A stretch of DNA of 64,000 nucleotides from Lichtheimia corymbifera B2541 (lineage: Eukaryota > Mucoromycota > Mucoromycetes > Mucorales > Lichtheimiaceae). A model generated the notes under the pieces. That model saw only the letters and a program-made list of their open reading frames with translations, searched no databases and was not told where the DNA came from. Position 1 is the stretch's first letter. The number at the start of each line of letters is the position of its first letter. Below are positions 48,134 to 60,958 of the stretch, one piece after another. The stretch lies in contig JNEU01000947.1 of the NCBI GenBank assembly GCA_000697475.1, positions 248,001 to 312,000 of the forward strand. The letters are read 5' to 3'. Made by a program: the position numbers and the translations under genes.

Positions 48134-49173
48134 TTATCGTCGTTTCACGGCACCATAAAAGTCCCATAAAAGAGTGAGGAGATACATGACAAAGTTCAGC
48201 ATGCCGAAAAAGATGCTGACATTGTAGAAATCACACCACTTGTCATATCCACCCGGTGGACACTTGAACTTTGCAATTTCAACTATAGTACCCACACCCC
48301 AGAATATAGTCATAACGCCATCGATAGCTATCAAAATAGGACGCCGCAACTTTTGACCATGCGCTAAAAGCCGATAACCATAGACACCAATACTGACAAA
48401 GCTCCATATCATCGATAGAATCGCCTGTGTGCGAGAAGATGAGAACCAAGCAACATTGATGAGAACCAATACTTACCACCGCCCATAAGAAATAAAAGCA
48501 AGATTTGTCAGAGAATGGAACATCGTGATTAGAAAACTAGTGGTACATGATAATATGATGTTGAGTGATGTATAGCAAGTAGATGCGATATACTTACAGG
48601 GGATGCACCAGCGGCGAATCCAAGATGGCCAACAGCTGCTACCAATTGGGCTACACGTATACCCAATCTTTTCACAGAAGGACGACCTGTGTGTGCTACG
48701 GCTGTAGCACTTGCCCCATCATGCGCATTTACGCCAGTTTGTTTACTTGCACGTTCATGGGTAGCAACGCGTGAATAAGAACTCAAATGTTTTCCACTAT
48801 CACCACCTGCAGTGGCAGTGGATGGCGATGACGCTGCATGATCATCAGCTTGATTGGCATAACGAGTCCCTGCAAATTGATATGCATCCATAGGTTGGTG
48901 CGCGTATCCACCACCCGAGCCACCCTGTTGATATGCATCTCCTGCTGGAGGTTGTTGTTGATGGTAGCCTGGTGATTGTGATGAAGCAGCAGGATCAGCT
49001 GAATAATAGGTCTCCATAGGATGTGCTTCCGTCTTTTCTTGTGGATTCCATCCACCACCTTGCCATGCATTCATTTCATCTTCTTCATAAGCATTTCCAT
49101 ATTTTGGTCCACTCGATTCTTGCTGTTGCCAAGCATTATGCGTCACTGGATCAGAAAATGGATTTTGTGCCAT
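48134..49173 (-). CDS. MARVEL-domain membrane protein
   Basis: Exons 49173-48598, 48536-48477 and 48424-48134 encode 308 residues. The first 165 residues are a hydrophilic Gln/Gly/Tyr-rich tail (NPFSD near the start, as in SCAMP-like or vesicle proteins). Four hydrophobic segments follow: RLGIRVAQLVAAVGHLGFAA, DKSCFYFLWAVAILSMIWSF, LIAIDGVMTIFWGVGTIVEI and NVSIFFGMLNFVMYLLTLLW. A conserved loop holds KFKCPPGGYDKWCDF with paired cysteines. The pattern fits the fungal MARVEL family, which organises membrane microdomains or vesicle traffic. An NPF motif near the N-terminus could bind an EH-domain endocytic protein (inference). The middle exon is only 20 codons. Confidence 0.85.
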
Positions 49174-49971
49174 TGTTGTAGAACAAAGGGATGTAAACAA
49201 ACAAATGCGCACAAAGAAGCACTCTTCTCGCACTCTGCTGATCGGAAACAAGGATGAGTTAAAATCACCGAGCTCAAGCCCATGGCTTGGAAACCACCCC
49301 GTCTTGCATTGTCAAACAGCCAAGAATTAAATTGGTGCACGTTGTCATCGTCGGGGTTGTATCCCAGCTGCGAGAGATACATCGTGTAACCTTTTGTTCA
49401 TCATTATTACATTCTAGGAGATGATGCGTAGCAGAATCCTACTTGTCCCATATTCCTGGGTTTACACGCTTATATAAAGGATAGTCACTATTGAGGATGT
49501 CGTGTGGTCAGTGACTCTAGCACATGCAGTTGTATGTTAGTGCATTATTGGTCACAAAACGTGTCATGTTATCAAGAAAGTGTCTAGTGTAAAAATGAAC
49601 AATGAAAATGGTCTATTTTATTAGTGTTTGACAACATGCTACGTTTCAAAAGGATAAAGGAGGGGAATATTGTAACAAGTTGCTCTTGGCATTAGGATAC
49701 GACAAGGTGATAGCGGATGGCGGGGGTGGTGTTGTTGGTTGTTGCATCATACATAATAGAACGCATGTGGAAATGAGGGAAATTGCTTGGCATATTGTAA
49801 ATGACTGGTAAAATGAAATGATGCTACACTCGTGTTCGATAGCAGCTGCGCATATTGTTTGGAACAATGCCGCTCCTTGGTCCGGCGTCTTGGTATTTTT
49901 ATATAAATACACAGTTCGAGTTCAGCTGACCCGCGCTCTTCTTCGAACACTTTCCTTTTCCACACTTACTC
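49174..49971. other. Intergenic, no gene seen
   Basis: A divergent promoter region between the MARVEL gene and fimbrin. Minus-strand frames near 49646-49965 are Pro/Ser/Cys-rich without similarity. A likely fimbrin TATA-like tttttatataaat lies near 49895-49907, about 65-75 bp before the ATG. Confidence 0.5.
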
Positions 49972-52483
49972 ATGCCCATCCTCAACGCATTTACCCTTCA
50001 AAAAAAGTATCCTGCATTGCAGGTGAACGATATCAACTCTCTCATTGACCAATTCAAGTAAGTTTGGCTCTTCACCTCAACGTGATGATGGTCCCAGTGG
50101 ACATTGTCAGAGCAAAAGTTATACCACAAAAGCACGCGTCTAAACAACTCTCTCTCTCTCTCTCTTTCTTTCTTTCTCTTGTTAGCGAGTTGGACTTGGA
50201 TGGTGATGGCTATCTTGATGAAACCGAGATCCAAAAGGCTTGCAAGGATAGTGGTTACAGCAGCAACTATGATGAGATCCGTGCTACTCTCAAGCAAGTG
50301 AGAACCAGTGCTACAAGCAAAATCGACACTGAGGAGTTTATTGAGGTATGTATACAGGAAGGAGGTGTCCGTGCACAGGGGGGATGGGTGGACAAGTTTT
50401 GGCGGGAAAAGAAGTGAGAGTGAGGAAGGGGCTGCAGCAAGATTCGGTGTCCATGCCAAGACGCTTGTTTGGATGTTCGGCAGATGGTTGGGTTGGGGTG
50501 ATCGCATGAAAGAGCGCTTTTGAATGTCGGAGCTGATCCTTCTTTTGTAAAACAGCTTGCTTCCAAATTGAAGGAAGGTCGAAACAAGGGTGCCTTTGAT
50601 GTTCATCAACACAAGATTCGTGTCCATGGAACCAACGCTGGCACTACTCACACCATCAACGAGGATGAACGTACTGAATTCACTCGACATATCAACAGCG
50701 TCATGGCTGGTGATGTTCATATCGGCAACCGTTTGCCCATTCCCACTGATACTATGCAGTTGTTTGATGAATGCCGAGGTATGTATTGAGTATGGGGAGC
50801 TAAAAGGAATGGTGACTTATCTTTATATACGCATAGATGGTTTGATTCTTTCAAAGTTGATCAACGATGCTGTCCCTGACACTATTGATGAGCGTGTTTT
50901 GAACGTTCCCAAGAACAAAAAGATCAACAACTTTCAGATGGTGGAAAACAACAACATTGTCGTCAACTCTGCCAAGGCTATTGGTTGTTCCGTGGTGAAT
51001 ATTGGTTCTCAAGATCTCATTGAAGGCCGTGAACATTTGATCCTTGGTCTTATTTGGCAAATTATCAAACGTGGATTGCTGAGCAAGATTGATATCAAGT
51101 TGCATCCCGAATTATACCGTTTGTTGGAGGAGAATGAGACCTTGGAAGAATTCCTCAAGTTGCCTCCTGATCAGATTTTGTTGCGTTGGTTCAATTATCA
51201 TCTTAAGGCTGCCAATTGGGAACGAAGGTAAAAGCGATACAAGGAATAGGTCATTGAATGAATAATGTGCTTTAACACGTTTTCTTTTTGGTTATAGAGT
51301 CAACAACTTTAGCAAAGACGTTGCCGATGGTGAAAACTACACTATCTTGTTGAACCAACTCAAGCCCGATGTGTGCTCTCGTGCACCTTTGCAGGAACGT
51401 GATGTCTTGCGACGTGCTGAAATGGTCCTTGACAATGCTGAAAAGATTGGATGCCGCAAATATTTGACTCCTACTGCTATGGTGGCTGGTAACCCCAAGC
51501 TTAACCTTGCTTTTGTCGCTCACTTGTTCAACACCCATCCTGGCCTTGATCCATTGACTGAAGAAGAAGCTCCTGAGATTGAACCATTTGATGCTGAAGG
51601 CGAGCGTGAAGCAAGAAGTAAGTCATGGATTTTGTGTTAAAGGAGATAAGGTATTGATGCATATGGTTATAGTGTTCACCTTGTGGCTCAACAGTCTCAA
51701 TGTCGATCCTGGTGTATACAACTTGTTTGAGGATCTCAAGGACGGTCTTATTCTTTTGCAAGCCTTTGATAAGGTCATTCCCAACTTTGTCAACTGGCGA
51801 GCGGTTAACAAGAAGCAGCCCTTGTCACGCTTCAAGGCGATTGAGAATACCAATTATGCAGTACACCTTGGTCAAGAACGTGGTTTCTCATTGGTCGGCA
51901 TTCAAGGTGCTGATATTGCAGATGGTACCCGGACATTGACGTTGGCCTTGGTCTGGCAGCTTATGCGCGAAAACATTATCCACACATTGCAATCACTCAC
52001 CAAGGGTGGTCGAGCTGTGACCGATCAAGATATGGTACGCTGGGCCAACGAAATGGTACAACGTGGTGGCAAGCAAAGCCGAATGCAATCTTTCCGCGAT
52101 CCTTCTCTTCGCACAGGTCTCTTCTTTTTGGATGTGCTGAATGGTCTCAAGCCTGGTTACGTCGATTACTCTCTGGTAACCCCTGGTCGTACCGGTAAGC
52201 AAAAGGATAGGATGGAAAAAGGTTAAGGATCGAGTGCTGATTGCATGATTATATAGAGGAGGAAGCTTTCAACAATGCCAAACTTGCCATCTCTATTGCT
52301 CGTAAGCTTGGAGCTACTATTTTCTTGGTGCCTGAGGATATCGTAGAAGTTAGATCCAAGATGGTGAGTGACCTGGGTGATTGTGTGTGTCTGTTGAATG
52401 GATATCTAACGCTTTTTATTACATAGAACTTGACTTTCATCGGTAGTTTGATGGTGGTTGAGAGACAGAATGGCGGCGCTTAA
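49972..52483 (+). CDS. SAC6: Fimbrin (plastin), actin-bundling protein
   Basis: Eight exons (49972-50057, 50186-50345, 50556-50778, 50837-51227, 51298-51617, 51673-52194, 52257-52363, 52427-52483) encode 621 residues, the usual length. Fimbrin cross-links actin filaments in endocytic patches and cables. It has an N-terminal EF-hand loop (DLDGDGYLDETE, residues 32-43) and a second, degenerate EF-like segment. Four calponin-homology domains follow in two actin-binding modules: DGLILSKLINDAVPDTIDER, SKDVADGENYTILLNQL, MFTLWLNSLNVDPGVYNLF and the last near DMVRWANEMVQ. The end FIGSLMVVERQNGGA fits the family, with a loss of typical length. A 210-bp third-exon intron is the longest in this gene. 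The gene is intact. Confidence 0.96.
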
Positions 52484-52619
52484 GAGCATTTGTATCAATA
52501 GTCAATAGTAACACACACACCAATACATATAGCATCATTGTTTATATATAATCAAATCGTGTCATTGTGAATGTGAATGATTGTTTTTATGCTATTAGCA
52601 AACCCTGGGTACGTTTGAG

Positions 52620-53450
52620 AGCAGTCGAGCCTGTTGAGCTGTGCTAGCCAGTAACATTTACACATTTCTATCAACTTGCCTTTCTGAAATGATCGCTCAT
52701 GCAAACCTCCTTGAGCAATGCGGAATTTGTGTACAGCGAGCGATTTGGGTTGTCATTGTTTGATGATGGATATTGTCAACTTGTTATTTCAGATCCTGAT
52801 TTATGCATGCGTATTCGATCACACCAAGGCTCTTTGTGAAAGGCGCCCGAACAATCTATCAGCTAATCAACCATTCCCAATCATTCTATGTGGCCACAGG
52901 AATACCCACGCCCACGCATGCACTTATAAACAAGAGTGGATGTTGTCGCCCATATTTTATTCCTACACATCTCTTTCTTCCACCTTTTGATTGCTGACAC
53001 CTTCAAAGCTCAAATTGATGTGAGTATGCCAGAGTGGATTGGTCTCTTTGTTGGCGACCCGTATACTAATAATCGTAATGATCCTTAGTGCTGCTCCATT
53101 GTTATCATCCCGCTTTCATTGTCGTTGTTGCCATTGTGATATTTAGCTCTCTTATTACATAAGGGAAGATCCAATCGCCTTTCTAGATGTGCAGCAGGCT
53201 TCAGCAACACCGAGCTCAAAGCTACTGAATCCAAGGATCAATGGGACCGCGTGCGTGATTAGATAATACAAGCGCAACGAGAGAGCTTGACAGCAGTTAA
53301 GCCCAACCCACGGAAGGAAATGGTAAGTATTAGCAGCACTAAGCATTATTATGTACATTGACTCGTGATTCCTTCTTTTATTATAGCCGAACTACAAGGA
53401 GCATGCGCTGAAGCGCATACTCATCAACCATTTCAGATAATCCTTTCTTG
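52620..53450 (+). pseudogene. Decayed spliced gene related to 13490-13930
   Basis: The first 500 bp matches the segment at 13490-13930 in order and orientation. Downstream, 53210-53320 reads STELKATESKDQWDRVRD, an in-frame TAG, then IIQAQRESLTAVKPNPRKEM. A good donor gtaagt near 53323 and acceptor ttatag near 53385 lead to PNYKEHALKRILINHF. Several stop codons break the frame upstream. The family is not recognised. Splice sites and codon use point to a former cellular gene rather than a chance match. Confidence 0.5.
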
Positions 53451-54124
53451 TTGGCCACCTTGCAAGATGCATATAGGTGGCAACTTCCTGCTAGAGTCCG
53501 CATGAGGTTGATATAATGGCTTGATCCATGCATCTGTAAAGTCACAATGAGAGACGAAGAGACTTTCCCTGTATGTGATTGTAAAGTGAATGAGTCGGTA
53601 TACCGTCAAATTAACTTGCCTTGTTGCTTGTTATAGGTCCCTTGCTTACACATATGGTTGAATTCAAACGGCACAAAGAAAGAGTGTTCGCGAGCAAAAG
53701 GCAAAGTGGAGCAAGAAGATGAAGGGCATAATGAGCACGTTAGAGTATCTGTGAAGAAGAGGCACACATCATAGATCCTGAATCTTGCGGTTTACGAGCG
53801 GAAGGTATACAAGCACGACATTTCCTTTCGTGATTTGAAAGCTAATGTGATATAGAGATTATGCGTGCTTTCTTTATGGGAGAGAACGCTTTTGAACCGT
53901 GCATGATATGAGGGGTAGGAGACATATTTCCTCCCTCTGGGAGACGAAGAGAGAATCGAACCTTTATATGGCTCGTAAGGGATTGTATCTGCTAGCTTTA
54001 TTGACTTTTTAAATCAAAGACTGATAATCGAAATAGATCGTTGTCAAGCGCATTGGGGAAGGACAAATTTCAATATTATCATCATGGACAAGCGATTTCA
54101 TCTTGTTGAATAATAAAACCCATT
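53451..54124. other. Intergenic, no gene seen
   Basis: Unassigned sequence following the decayed gene. Short frames rich in Lys/Arg and Glu occur near 53680-53780, but none is supported. A gaatcgaacct string near 53953 resembles a tRNA B box in reverse but has no matching cloverleaf. Confidence 0.45.
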
Positions 54125-54349
54125 TCATGCATTAAGATAGGATGCTTCTTGCTTGTTGTTGCTGATGTGAGTAATCGTCGAGTGGGGTTCCTGAGCCATG
54201 CGAGCTACACGTGATTTGACATGGCTACCTTGTTTGCTTGTAAAGGGAGAGGTCTTGATGCAAATTGTATTTGTGAAGGATGACGAGGCATTTCTGCTCC
54301 AAAGGAGTAGCCGAGCAGCACTGGTACCAAAGCGAATGTGGTTTTGCAT
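54125..54349 (-). CDS. Possible 74-residue protein with a mitochondrial-like N-terminus
   Basis: A single minus-strand frame begins MQNHIRFGTSAARLLLWSRN and is Arg/Ser/Leu-rich without acids for its first 30 residues, as in mitochondrial presequences. It lies about 100 bp from the VPS29 start in a divergent layout. No family is recognised and an overlapping frame is also open, so this may be chance. Confidence 0.25.
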   Translation of the reverse strand: MQNHIRFGTSAARLLLWSRNASSSFTNTICIKTSPFTSKQGSHVKSRVARMAQEPHSTITHISNNKQEASYLNA

Positions 54350-54447
54350 GACGCATCACTCCGACTGCTGGCTACTTTAGGCTTAATTCTTGGCTCGGTT
54401 CCATTGTCGCTTTCTTCACGAACACACACACACAGACACACAACACT

Positions 54448-55279
54448 ATGGTGGTAACAGAACCTGCCATGAAGAGACTTGTTTATATTGACTCATCTTG
54501 GTCATAGTTAGTACTCGTTATTGGCGACTTGCATATCCCCCATCGCGTCCATGACTTGCCTGCCAAGTTCAAGAAGCTTTTGGTATGCTCAACTACACCC
54601 AACCCCCCATTGCTCGACTATCGATTGTAACATGTTGCCATAGGTGCCTGGCAAAATCCAGCAAATCATTTGTACCGGCAATATCTGCGACAAGGAGACA
54701 TTGGACTACTTGCGTACCATTGCAGGCGACATTATCGTTGTCAAGGGCGACTTTGATGAGGTACTGTATGGGTGTGTCTCTGTGTGTGTGCGTGGTGATG
54801 ATGGATGTCACTCATGCTTTGTATATAGAGTTCAAGCTTCCCGCAATCCAAGGTGGTGACCCATGGTGCTATCCGTGTAGGTGTATTACATGGTCATCAA
54901 GTCGTTCCCTGGGGAGATGCCGATGCACTTGATATTACTGCAAGACAAATGCAAGTCGATATTCTGCTCACCGGTCATACACATCGATTCGAAGCATTTG
55001 AAAACAACAATCGATTCTTCATCAATCCTGGTAGTGCCACAGGTGCTTATTCATCCATTCCCGAAAACATGTAAGTGTGGACATAGCGAGAGAGAGAGAG
55101 GATGTGCAGCATATAACTCACAGGGTTGGTTGTCTCTTTGCAGTGAACCGATACCCTCCTTTGTGCTCATGGATATCCAAGGCAGTGTGGTGATCACTTA
55201 TGTCTACAAGCTGATCGATAACGAAGTCAAGGTCGAGAAGCTAGAATATCGGAAAAGCGAATCGGGCAAGGTCTTGTAA
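54448..55279 (+). CDS. VPS29: Retromer subunit VPS29
   Basis: Exons 54448-54453, 54508-54582, 54644-54760, 54829-55070 and 55144-55279 encode about 191 residues. VPS29 is a metallophosphoesterase-fold scaffold of the retromer core with VPS35 and VPS26, which recycles cargo from endosomes to the Golgi. Motifs are [79 protein letters not shown] and [20 protein letters not shown]. The first coding exon is only ATG GTG before a gtaaca donor. The alternative gtggta donor would leave ATG alone and give 190 residues, starting MLVLVIGD as in other species. Either way the start exon is tiny. Confidence 0.95.
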
Positions 55280-55641
55280 TATGTTTGATATTGTAATTAT
55301 CATAAGAGCGAATTATAAAGAAAGTTTATATGTATCGTTTTCCACAATTCGAAGCAATATGCGATCACTCTCAATAGTTTAATATGTATATAATGGATCA
55401 AAAAACAAATGGATATATATGTATATGATGAAGGAAAAAGGAGAATACTAAAGGTAATATTAAGAGAGAGAAAGCGGCGAGAAAAAAAAAAGGTTTTTTG
55501 GTGAATGATGTAATACGGCAAGAGGGAATAATGTATACAAGTGGGTGTCTTTTTTTTCTGATTATCTTTGTTTTTTTCTTGTGTATGCTCATTGTATCAG
55601 TATACAGAAAGGTTGGTTTGCATGAAGCGAATGAGAATGAA
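55280..55641. other. Intergenic between convergent genes
   Basis: AT-rich spacer between the 3' ends of VPS29 and the Kin4-type kinase, with A- and T-runs that suit convergent polyadenylation. No coding frame. Confidence 0.6.
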
Positions 55642-58513
55642 TTATTCTTCTTCCTCCTCTTCTTCTATGATGGCTCTTGCTGCCAAGGGCTTCCGGCGCC
55701 CCAAGTCATTATAGGAACCAAGTTGTGCTCGTGATCGTGGTGCAGCAAACTCGAATCGCTTTGATGATGCAGTGGCAAGAGGTGCAGGACCGTTTTCTCG
55801 AATAGCCTGTGATGAATTAAAGTTAGATGAGGGGAGGGTCATAAACATGATAACAACAAAATGGGGTACTTACCAATGGCCAAGATCGGGTGGGGTATGG
55901 TGTGGGTACAGGGACTTCCAATCTAGAACCAGATTGTTGTTCATGGTGCTGTTTTGTTTCCTGTGCATGAATCAGAGACGATGGATGAGGTGATGAGGGT
56001 GATGGAGTTGTAGGCTTCATTTCAGTGGTTTGGTGATGATGGATTGGTGGATGATGATGATGATGTCGACCACAATCATCATCTTCTAAAGTAGCCACTG
56101 AGGATCCAGAAGTGGAAGAATCGTCATCGTCATCTTCTTCTTCTTCATCGTCATCATCCGTTGAGCTTGATTCTTCAGTAGGACTGGAAGTGGTTGATCG
56201 TGGAGGTCCAACAACAGAATGTGGCTGTGGAGACACCTTGTCAAGACCAATGTTGAGTTCAACAGCTACAGGTTGTGGTGCAGGCAAAGCAATCTTGGCT
56301 GGATCTCTTGCAGTGATGGGGCGTGCAGTTGTAGGACCAAATGCATTGCTTGCCTTGTAATAGCTATCCAAGGATGGTTTGTTATGAGCTGCCATGGGAC
56401 GAGTCAACTCGGGAGGAGTGAATTTTGGCATGGGTTGTGGTGTAGGCGTCGAAGATGAAGCTGATGGAGGTTGCTTTGCATTATCTTCTTGTTGTTGCTT
56501 AGCACCGAACCAGGACTTGACTGATGACAACCATCCCGATTTACCAGTACTGGTACTTGGCTGTGGTTTGGGATCTATTTCAGGTACAAGATGTTGCTGT
56601 TGTTGTTGTTGTTGTTGCTGTGGTGGTTTTACAGGTACAATAGGCTCTGGTCGTCGACGTACAGGTTGTTGTTGCTGCTCAATCGAATCAGAATCGGTTT
56701 GTGTACCAGCTGACACCGCTTGTTTTGCTCCATGCGTTGTCAATGTTCGGCTACCGTGGTCGTTGTCGTTGGTGTTTGACTGATTGCTGAGGTTATCCAT
56801 AAGCATGTGCCACATGGCACCCAACGTGTTGCCAGAATCCGACGACGTACGCATCTTTCGTACCACAGCTTCATCAAATCCAGCAGCTGTTAGAGCTGCA
56901 AAAAGACGCTCTTCCATAGGTCCCATAGCTGGTTCTTCTACTGCCAATGACGAACGTTTAGCTGCTGCTCTCACAGATGGTAAGCTGCTGGGTAAAGATG
57001 ATCGCACTGAATGTTGAAAAAGATGATGGTGGTGAGGTTGTGTGATACGAGCACGACTGCTGACGGTTGGAGCTGAATATCGAGGTGGACGAGTGCTGTT
57101 GACAAAACGACTCTTTTCTTGCAACATGTTTGGCATTGGTGATTGTTGCTTACGATGCCAGCTTTGATGTTTTGGTGTGCCAGGGCTCGAAGATACATCC
57201 GAAAATGAGTCGTATTCGTAATCATCGCGTCGAGCTGCTGATGAGAAGATCGAATCGACATCCGAGTACAGGGAGCATCGAGCACTATCACATTCGTCAT
57301 CGTCACTGGTTCTCATCCAAGGATGTCGCATAATTTGGTTGATTGTCAGGCGTTGCTTGGGATCAAGTTGCAGGATACCATTCACCAGATCTTGGGCCTC
57401 TGTATAACAAATATATAAGCACATGATGGTATACACGAAATCAACAACATACCAGGCGAAAAGTACTCTGGAATATGGTAATCCATGTTGACAATCTTTC
57501 GACGCATCACGATTTCACTGTCATCGTCAAAAGGTAGTTCGCCAGCCAATAAAGTGTACAGGATGATACCAAGCGACCAAATATCGGTTTCTATAGCAAC
57601 ATAAGGACCATGATGAGCAACCAAACATTCAGGGGGAAAAAGTACAATGCAACAAAGAAAAACTTACCAGGACCCGTGTACCTTTTTTGGTTAATCATCT
57701 CAGGGGCCGAATACGCTAGGCTTCCACAAAATGTTTCCAAAAGTTGCTTATCTTCGGCATGACGAGCGAATCCAAAGTCACAGATCTTTGCATTGTGATC
57801 CATATCCAGCAAGATATTCTCCAGTTTGAGATCCCTTGAACAAACATAAAGTATTAGAAAGAGAGAGAGAGAAAAGGAGACATCATTGTAATAATAGGAT
57901 GGTTACCTGTGTACGATGTTACGTTCGTGACAGTAGTGGATGGCGTCGACCAGTTGCCGGAAATAGCGTTGAGCCTGTTGCTCCGTAAAACGACCTGTTT
58001 CAGTCAACAAGTCGAATAATTCGCCGTTGGGACAGTATTCGGATACGATGAAGATAGCTGATTCGGTGGATAGGACTTCATACAAGGCGATGATATTAGG
58101 ATGTCGTAGTTGTCGGTGATGATGGATCTCACGCGCCATGAGCGGAGCATGTTGCTTGCTGATCTTTTTAATAGCGACTTGTTTGCCTGTGATCTGATGT
58201 GTGCCAAGCTTCACTTTGCCATAGGTACCCTAATGTATGTATGCAATCAGCTTAGCATCACCCCCTTAAACAGCAGCCACCACCACCATTACCACTATTA
58301 TGAATATGACGTACCTCACCAATGGTATCACCAATGGTATAACATCCAATGACTGTGATTTTAGGTGAAGAGAGTTGTCGGAGGAGATCATTGTAATCCG
58401 CTGCGAGCTATATATGCATACGTTAGTGAAGGTGGATCACACCACGATAGGTAGTGTTACATTCATACCTTTGCTTTCTGATTGTGAATACTAGAGCGGG
58501 GAGAGGATATCAT
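55642..58513 (-). CDS. KIN4: Kin4-type CAMKL serine/threonine kinase
   Basis: Seven exons (58513-58469, 58407-58315, 58229-57907, 57834-57668, 57590-57453, 57399-55874, 55806-55642) encode 818 residues. The kinase domain starts at about residue 35 with IGDTIGEGTYGKVKLG, Lys67 in VAIKKISK, REIHHHRQLRHPNI, catalytic HRD at 153-155 (HRDLKLENILL), DFG at 173-175, an activation-loop LLETFCGS with Thr188, and YSAPEMI. The REIHHHRQL motif and layout fit the fungal Kin4/Ppk1 branch that signals spindle position or cell-cycle delay. A UBA-like helical segment at the start of the tail (EERLFAALTAAGFDEAVVRK) follows the kinase, as in other CAMKL kinases. The long tail has poly-Q, SH3-ligand-like and Asp/Glu-rich tracts. 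Confidence 0.9.
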
Positions 58514-60163
58514 TATACGTATATAAGCTTGGAAGATATATATTCAGGGGTGTCGTATATAATAATAGGTGTTGCCGATAAAGTGACGCGATGAAAGAAA
58601 GGAATGGGGGTTGTGTGGTAGGCAATGGATGAGCAAAAGGATTGCGAGTGAGTGTGAGGGAAGAGAGAGAGAGAATGCAATATAAAGTCGTTGGTTGTTG
58701 TTGTTGTTGCTCGTATTACTTATTGCCGTAGTTGCGATGGAGGAGAGAAGGAATATATTCACAGGATTAGAAGGAGTGCATTTCCCGTGTGAGGGATTGG
58801 AGAGATGAGTGGTAGAGAGTAGAAAAAGAGAAAAGAGAAAGGCTGGACAATAGTAGTCGATGAGGACAAGCCTAATAGGATCACTGGTGTTGTACAAATA
58901 CAAATTTTGGTGCGCGTAAGGGCAATCTCACAAGCAAGGCTTGCTACTTTTCTTGGAAGGTGAAGACTCTTGTCGCTTACCCCCCTTGGCTAAATACTAC
59001 ATTCACCAATGTCTTTTCATTTAATGCTTTATTCATGTATCTGATACCATTCATTACCCGCTCATCATGACAACACTTTTTATTCATCCTTGCAAAAGAC
59101 ATGGATGGGTGGAGAGGTTATTAAAGGATCGATGTGCAGTACGCTTGTCTACAAGCAGCAGCTTGTACAACGTGGCAATTTGACTTAATATTGTTGCTCC
59201 CCCGCTGGATTGTAAGCTCCTGTCGTCAAGTCACACATACACTACATTTAGTGGCCTTTGTCGTTACATAAAGATGACCGAGGATGCTGTTGCTAATCAA
59301 CACACACTCACGCACACACGCACATAGTAGCGCGCTTACTCCCAATAATGCAAACATGCTAAAGCGGACTTTTTCGGCAATGAAATGTGGTGTGAGAAAC
59401 ATGATCGACCGCTTGCTTTTGTTGCCAGCCACACACATGCACATTACCCATCTTCTCTTGGCGCCTTTCTTCTCCTTACAGGTTGATATGTCTAATGCAA
59501 ATGGACATTGTTTCATTTATTAATGAATGCGACAACATGTGTAAGTGAGCTCATGATACATGTGATGTCGTCAGGTGGTGGTGGATTATTACAACACTCA
59601 TTATCATCGTCACATACCTACCCGCGTGGTGTATGCTGCCGGTTAATCAGATTGATCCGGTACCCAATCATACACACGGGCTATTTACACCCTGCTGTGT
59701 TGAAGCATTGGATCAACATCCAATAAGGCCCTGATTTTCATAATTGCATACCAATCTCCATTGTCTTTCGATCGCAGTCTTACAGCAGTATAGAGTTAAT
59801 TGATATATGGGCTACCGCCAAAAGTTCACTGTGATCAATTATCCATGACCTTGCTCAAAGTGTATGCATATAAGAAGATCAATACCGGATACGGCATGCT
59901 GCATATAGCGCCACAGTAACCAATGAATTTTGACCATCCAATGCAACAACAACAACAACAACAACAACAGCCAGGGTCATTGTGTCTATTTCTGTACACA
60001 CAAATGTGTGGGATGATGATTGCATAAAGCCAGCCAGCCAACCATCACTATCCATAAAATGGGATTAAGGAGGTGGTAAAAGAAAGAAAGAAAGAGTACT
60101 TGACCCTATCTCAGCGGGTGTGAGTGTGTGTGGTTCATTTTCTCACCCATCCTAAATCCCATC
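58514..60163. other. Intergenic, no gene seen
   Basis: The upstream region of the kinase gene and about 1.2 kb of unassigned sequence. It contains a caa triplet repeat near 59944-59970. Frames of up to 119 codons have no recognisable similarity and look like chance. Confidence 0.5.
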
Positions 60164-60958
60164 TCAGTAAACTATTTGATAGGAACCCTTTGTTTTGATA
60201 AGGTAATGATCTGTGCCCTTTTCATGCACAGCAGGGCAACACTCCACGAGGAATATTAACTGGGAAGGTCCGTCATCGCCGAGTAACTTTTGGAATCCCT
60301 TTGCTCCTTGTCCTCCAAGAACCCCCTTTTTTCTCGAATACCCAAGCTGCTCTTTGTATTCATTATATATTGAATCGATTGTTGTTGGTATATTATGCAA
60401 CGAGATGGCTGATTGTATATATAAGGCCTTGCACGCGGGCACTGAATGCAGGATTGAATTTGTGTAACCTGCAAGTTCAGGCACATGCTAAAGCCAAATA
60501 GATTACGCCACGACATGAATGACTTTTTTGATAAATGTATCCCATTGTACCCTAATTGTGAAAGTTTTGGGGGTTTCCAGGGGAGGGAATTGATAGTTTG
60601 TAAGCATCAAATGAGGTCTCTTGGCTTTCCACAAAGCATTTTTGCAAAAAGATAAATCATCTGCTTCTTGTTTATTGATTGGTACGATGAGAAAGAAAGA
60701 TTGCTGCATAATTGCAAATTGATTATGTATGCAAATGCCATTTTGTGATCTAGGTGCGGCTAGTATTTTTATACTTCTGACAGGTTGATCGTGTGGGGGA
60801 GTGAGTAGCAGCAGCACATTCAAGGAGAGAGAGAGAGTGTGTGTGTGAAGAGTGTCTCGCATGACACAATGGGGGATATTCGATTCACCCAATACAAGAC
60901 TTCTCCTCACATGAGAATCAAAGAGCTGACCTGTGCTCCATTGTGTGTAATGGTGCAT
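60164..60958 (-). other. Two unassigned minus-strand open frames
   Basis: A 151-codon frame at 60503-60958 ends in LMLTNYQFPPLETPKTFTIR and HVVA, and a 106-codon frame follows at 60164-60484 with SIYNEYKEQLGYSRKKGVLG. They lie in tandem and are separated by stop codons. They look somewhat protein-like but are not recognised, and I see no convincing intron that joins them. They may be a broken gene or chance frames. Confidence 0.25.

Noticed and set aside
53940..53975. Reverse B-box-like string gaatcgaacct
   Set aside because: No cloverleaf could be drawn in either direction.
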